A stretch of 5,830 bases of DNA from Candidatus Eiseniibacteriota bacterium. Lineage in GTDB: Bacteria > Joyebacterota > Joyebacteria > Joyebacterales > Joyebacteraceae. The stretch is taken from contig JAUWBY010000148.1 in NCBI GenBank assembly GCA_030609605.1, positions 1-5,830 on the forward strand, in the 5' to 3' direction. Made by a program: the position numbers and the translations under genes. Of the stretch, positions 5,541-5,830 are shown in pieces (position 1 is the stretch's first letter; each line of letters begins with the position of its first letter). The notes beneath the pieces are model-generated. The model ran no database searches, had not been told where the DNA came from, and worked only from the letters and a program-made list of their open reading frames with translations.

Positions 5541-5796
5541 AGATGCGTTGCCTCAGGTGATGTTCGCTTGTTAGCAATGAACCTCGGTCGCTCGATGCAC
5601 GCTTCATCGTGACACCAAATCATCCGAAAACGAGGGTACCACCATCGGGAGTTTTCTGCAAGAGAAACTATGAACCATAACTATCACAATGAGACTTCAT
5701 TCATTATCCACGCTCGCTCGGACCGGAAGCAGTAACAGGAACGGGGCGCACCGTCCAGGCGAGCCCCGTTTCCCGTGTCTGTATCAGATCCGACTC
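5541..5796. other. Non-coding leader region of the PEP-CTERM gene
   Basis: No convincing coding frame is seen on either strand. The part at about 5641-5710 is clearly richer in A and T than the rest and is where I would expect the promoter of the PEP-CTERM gene. On the minus strand a GATAAT (5703-5708) resembles a -10 box, but no good -35 lies at the right distance. No sigma-54 -24/-12 pair, as reported for some PEP-CTERM genes, was found. The right part contains the hairpin at 5740-5770. Confidence 0.5.
5740..5770 (-). terminator. Probable terminator hairpin of the gene entering from the right
   Basis: An 8-bp stem (AACGGGGC at 5740-5747 with GCCCCGTT at 5763-5770) encloses a 15-base loop that can form three more inner pairs. 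On the minus strand it follows the putative stop codon at 5797 by 26 bases. No T-run follows, only CCTGTTACTGCTT, so the call rests on placement and stem strength. A plus-strand role cannot be excluded. Confidence 0.45.
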
Positions 5797-5830
5797 TCAA
5801 GGCGCCCGCAGACGCCGGAAGAGCACTACC
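5797..5830 (-). CDS. Partial 3' end of a gene with a sorting-tail-like C-terminus
   Basis: Reading the minus strand from the window edge gives VVLFRRLRAP followed by TGA (stop at 5797-5799). A hydrophobic stretch running into an Arg-rich end is how PEP-CTERM and related sorting tails finish, and the next gene downstream is a PEP-CTERM protein. The hairpin at 5740-5770 lies where this gene's terminator should be. Only eleven codons are visible, so the frame and the assignment are both tentative. A plain membrane protein ending would look the same. Confidence 0.35.
   Translation of the reverse strand, partial: VVLFRRLRAP

Noticed and set aside
5034..5612. Plus-strand frame of 192 codons across the PEP-CTERM gene
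   Set aside because: It is antisense to a gene with a clear signal peptide and sorting tail; its product is a shadow translation.
5641..5710. Sigma-54 promoter for the PEP-CTERM gene
   Set aside because: No GG and GC pair at the required 10-base spacing was found on the minus strand; TGG and TTGCA occur, but with the wrong distance.
1..5830. CRISPR array, tRNA, insertion sequence or phage genes
   Set aside because: No spaced direct repeats, cloverleaf-like segments, transposase motifs or terminal inverted repeats were seen on either strand.

Overview
The window is a stretch of bacterial chromosome with moderately high GC. It reads as a Gram-negative, probably uncultivated lineage. Two things suggest this: a surface protein with a PEP-CTERM (exosortase) sorting tail, and a secreted Cys-rich repeat protein with EF-hand/dockerin-like loops that ends in a short W-G-x-I-K-x-M-F tail. 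Such combinations are familiar from metagenome-derived phyla near the FCB group, but the phylum is my inference and no marker gene is present. No tRNA, rRNA, CRISPR array, insertion sequence or prophage gene was seen.

Layout from left to right. (1) At 2-562 on the plus strand lies a small secreted protein with an internal duplication. (2) A convergent intergenic region at 563-714 holds an 18-bp perfect palindrome and a 13-bp-stem hairpin that probably serves as a terminator. (3) A minus-strand gene group runs from 4688 down to 715. In transcription order it is cysK (O-acetylserine sulfhydrylase), a 12-TM neurotransmitter:sodium symporter (NSS) family amino-acid transporter, a 38-residue MetS-family transporter small subunit, and an exported protein with three rhodanese domains. 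The last three genes are fused by overlaps: TGATG between transporter and small subunit, and 14 nt between small subunit and rhodanese. They are almost certainly cotranscribed and translationally coupled. The transporter start is 92 bp beyond the cysK stop, so cysK may or may not share the transcript. (4) At 4797-5522 on the minus strand lies a PEP-CTERM surface protein, closed by a perfect 14-bp-stem hairpin (4736-4767) just ahead of cysK. (5) The region 5523-5796 is non-coding. It carries an AT-rich patch and another hairpin (5740-5770). (6) The last 34 bases appear to be the 3' end of another minus-strand gene with a sorting-tail-like C-terminus.

Working model: the central cluster concerns sulfur and amino-acid metabolism. 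The MetS-type partner points to import of methionine, alanine or a related neutral amino acid. CysK makes cysteine from O-acetylserine and sulfide. The exported three-domain rhodanese could handle sulfane sulfur outside the cytoplasm. Each family assignment is firm or fairly firm, but the functional link between them is inferred from gene order alone. Three starts were moved or chosen on sequence grounds: cysK to a GTG at 4688, the PEP-CTERM protein to an ATG at 5522, and the rhodanese at a GTG at 2094.
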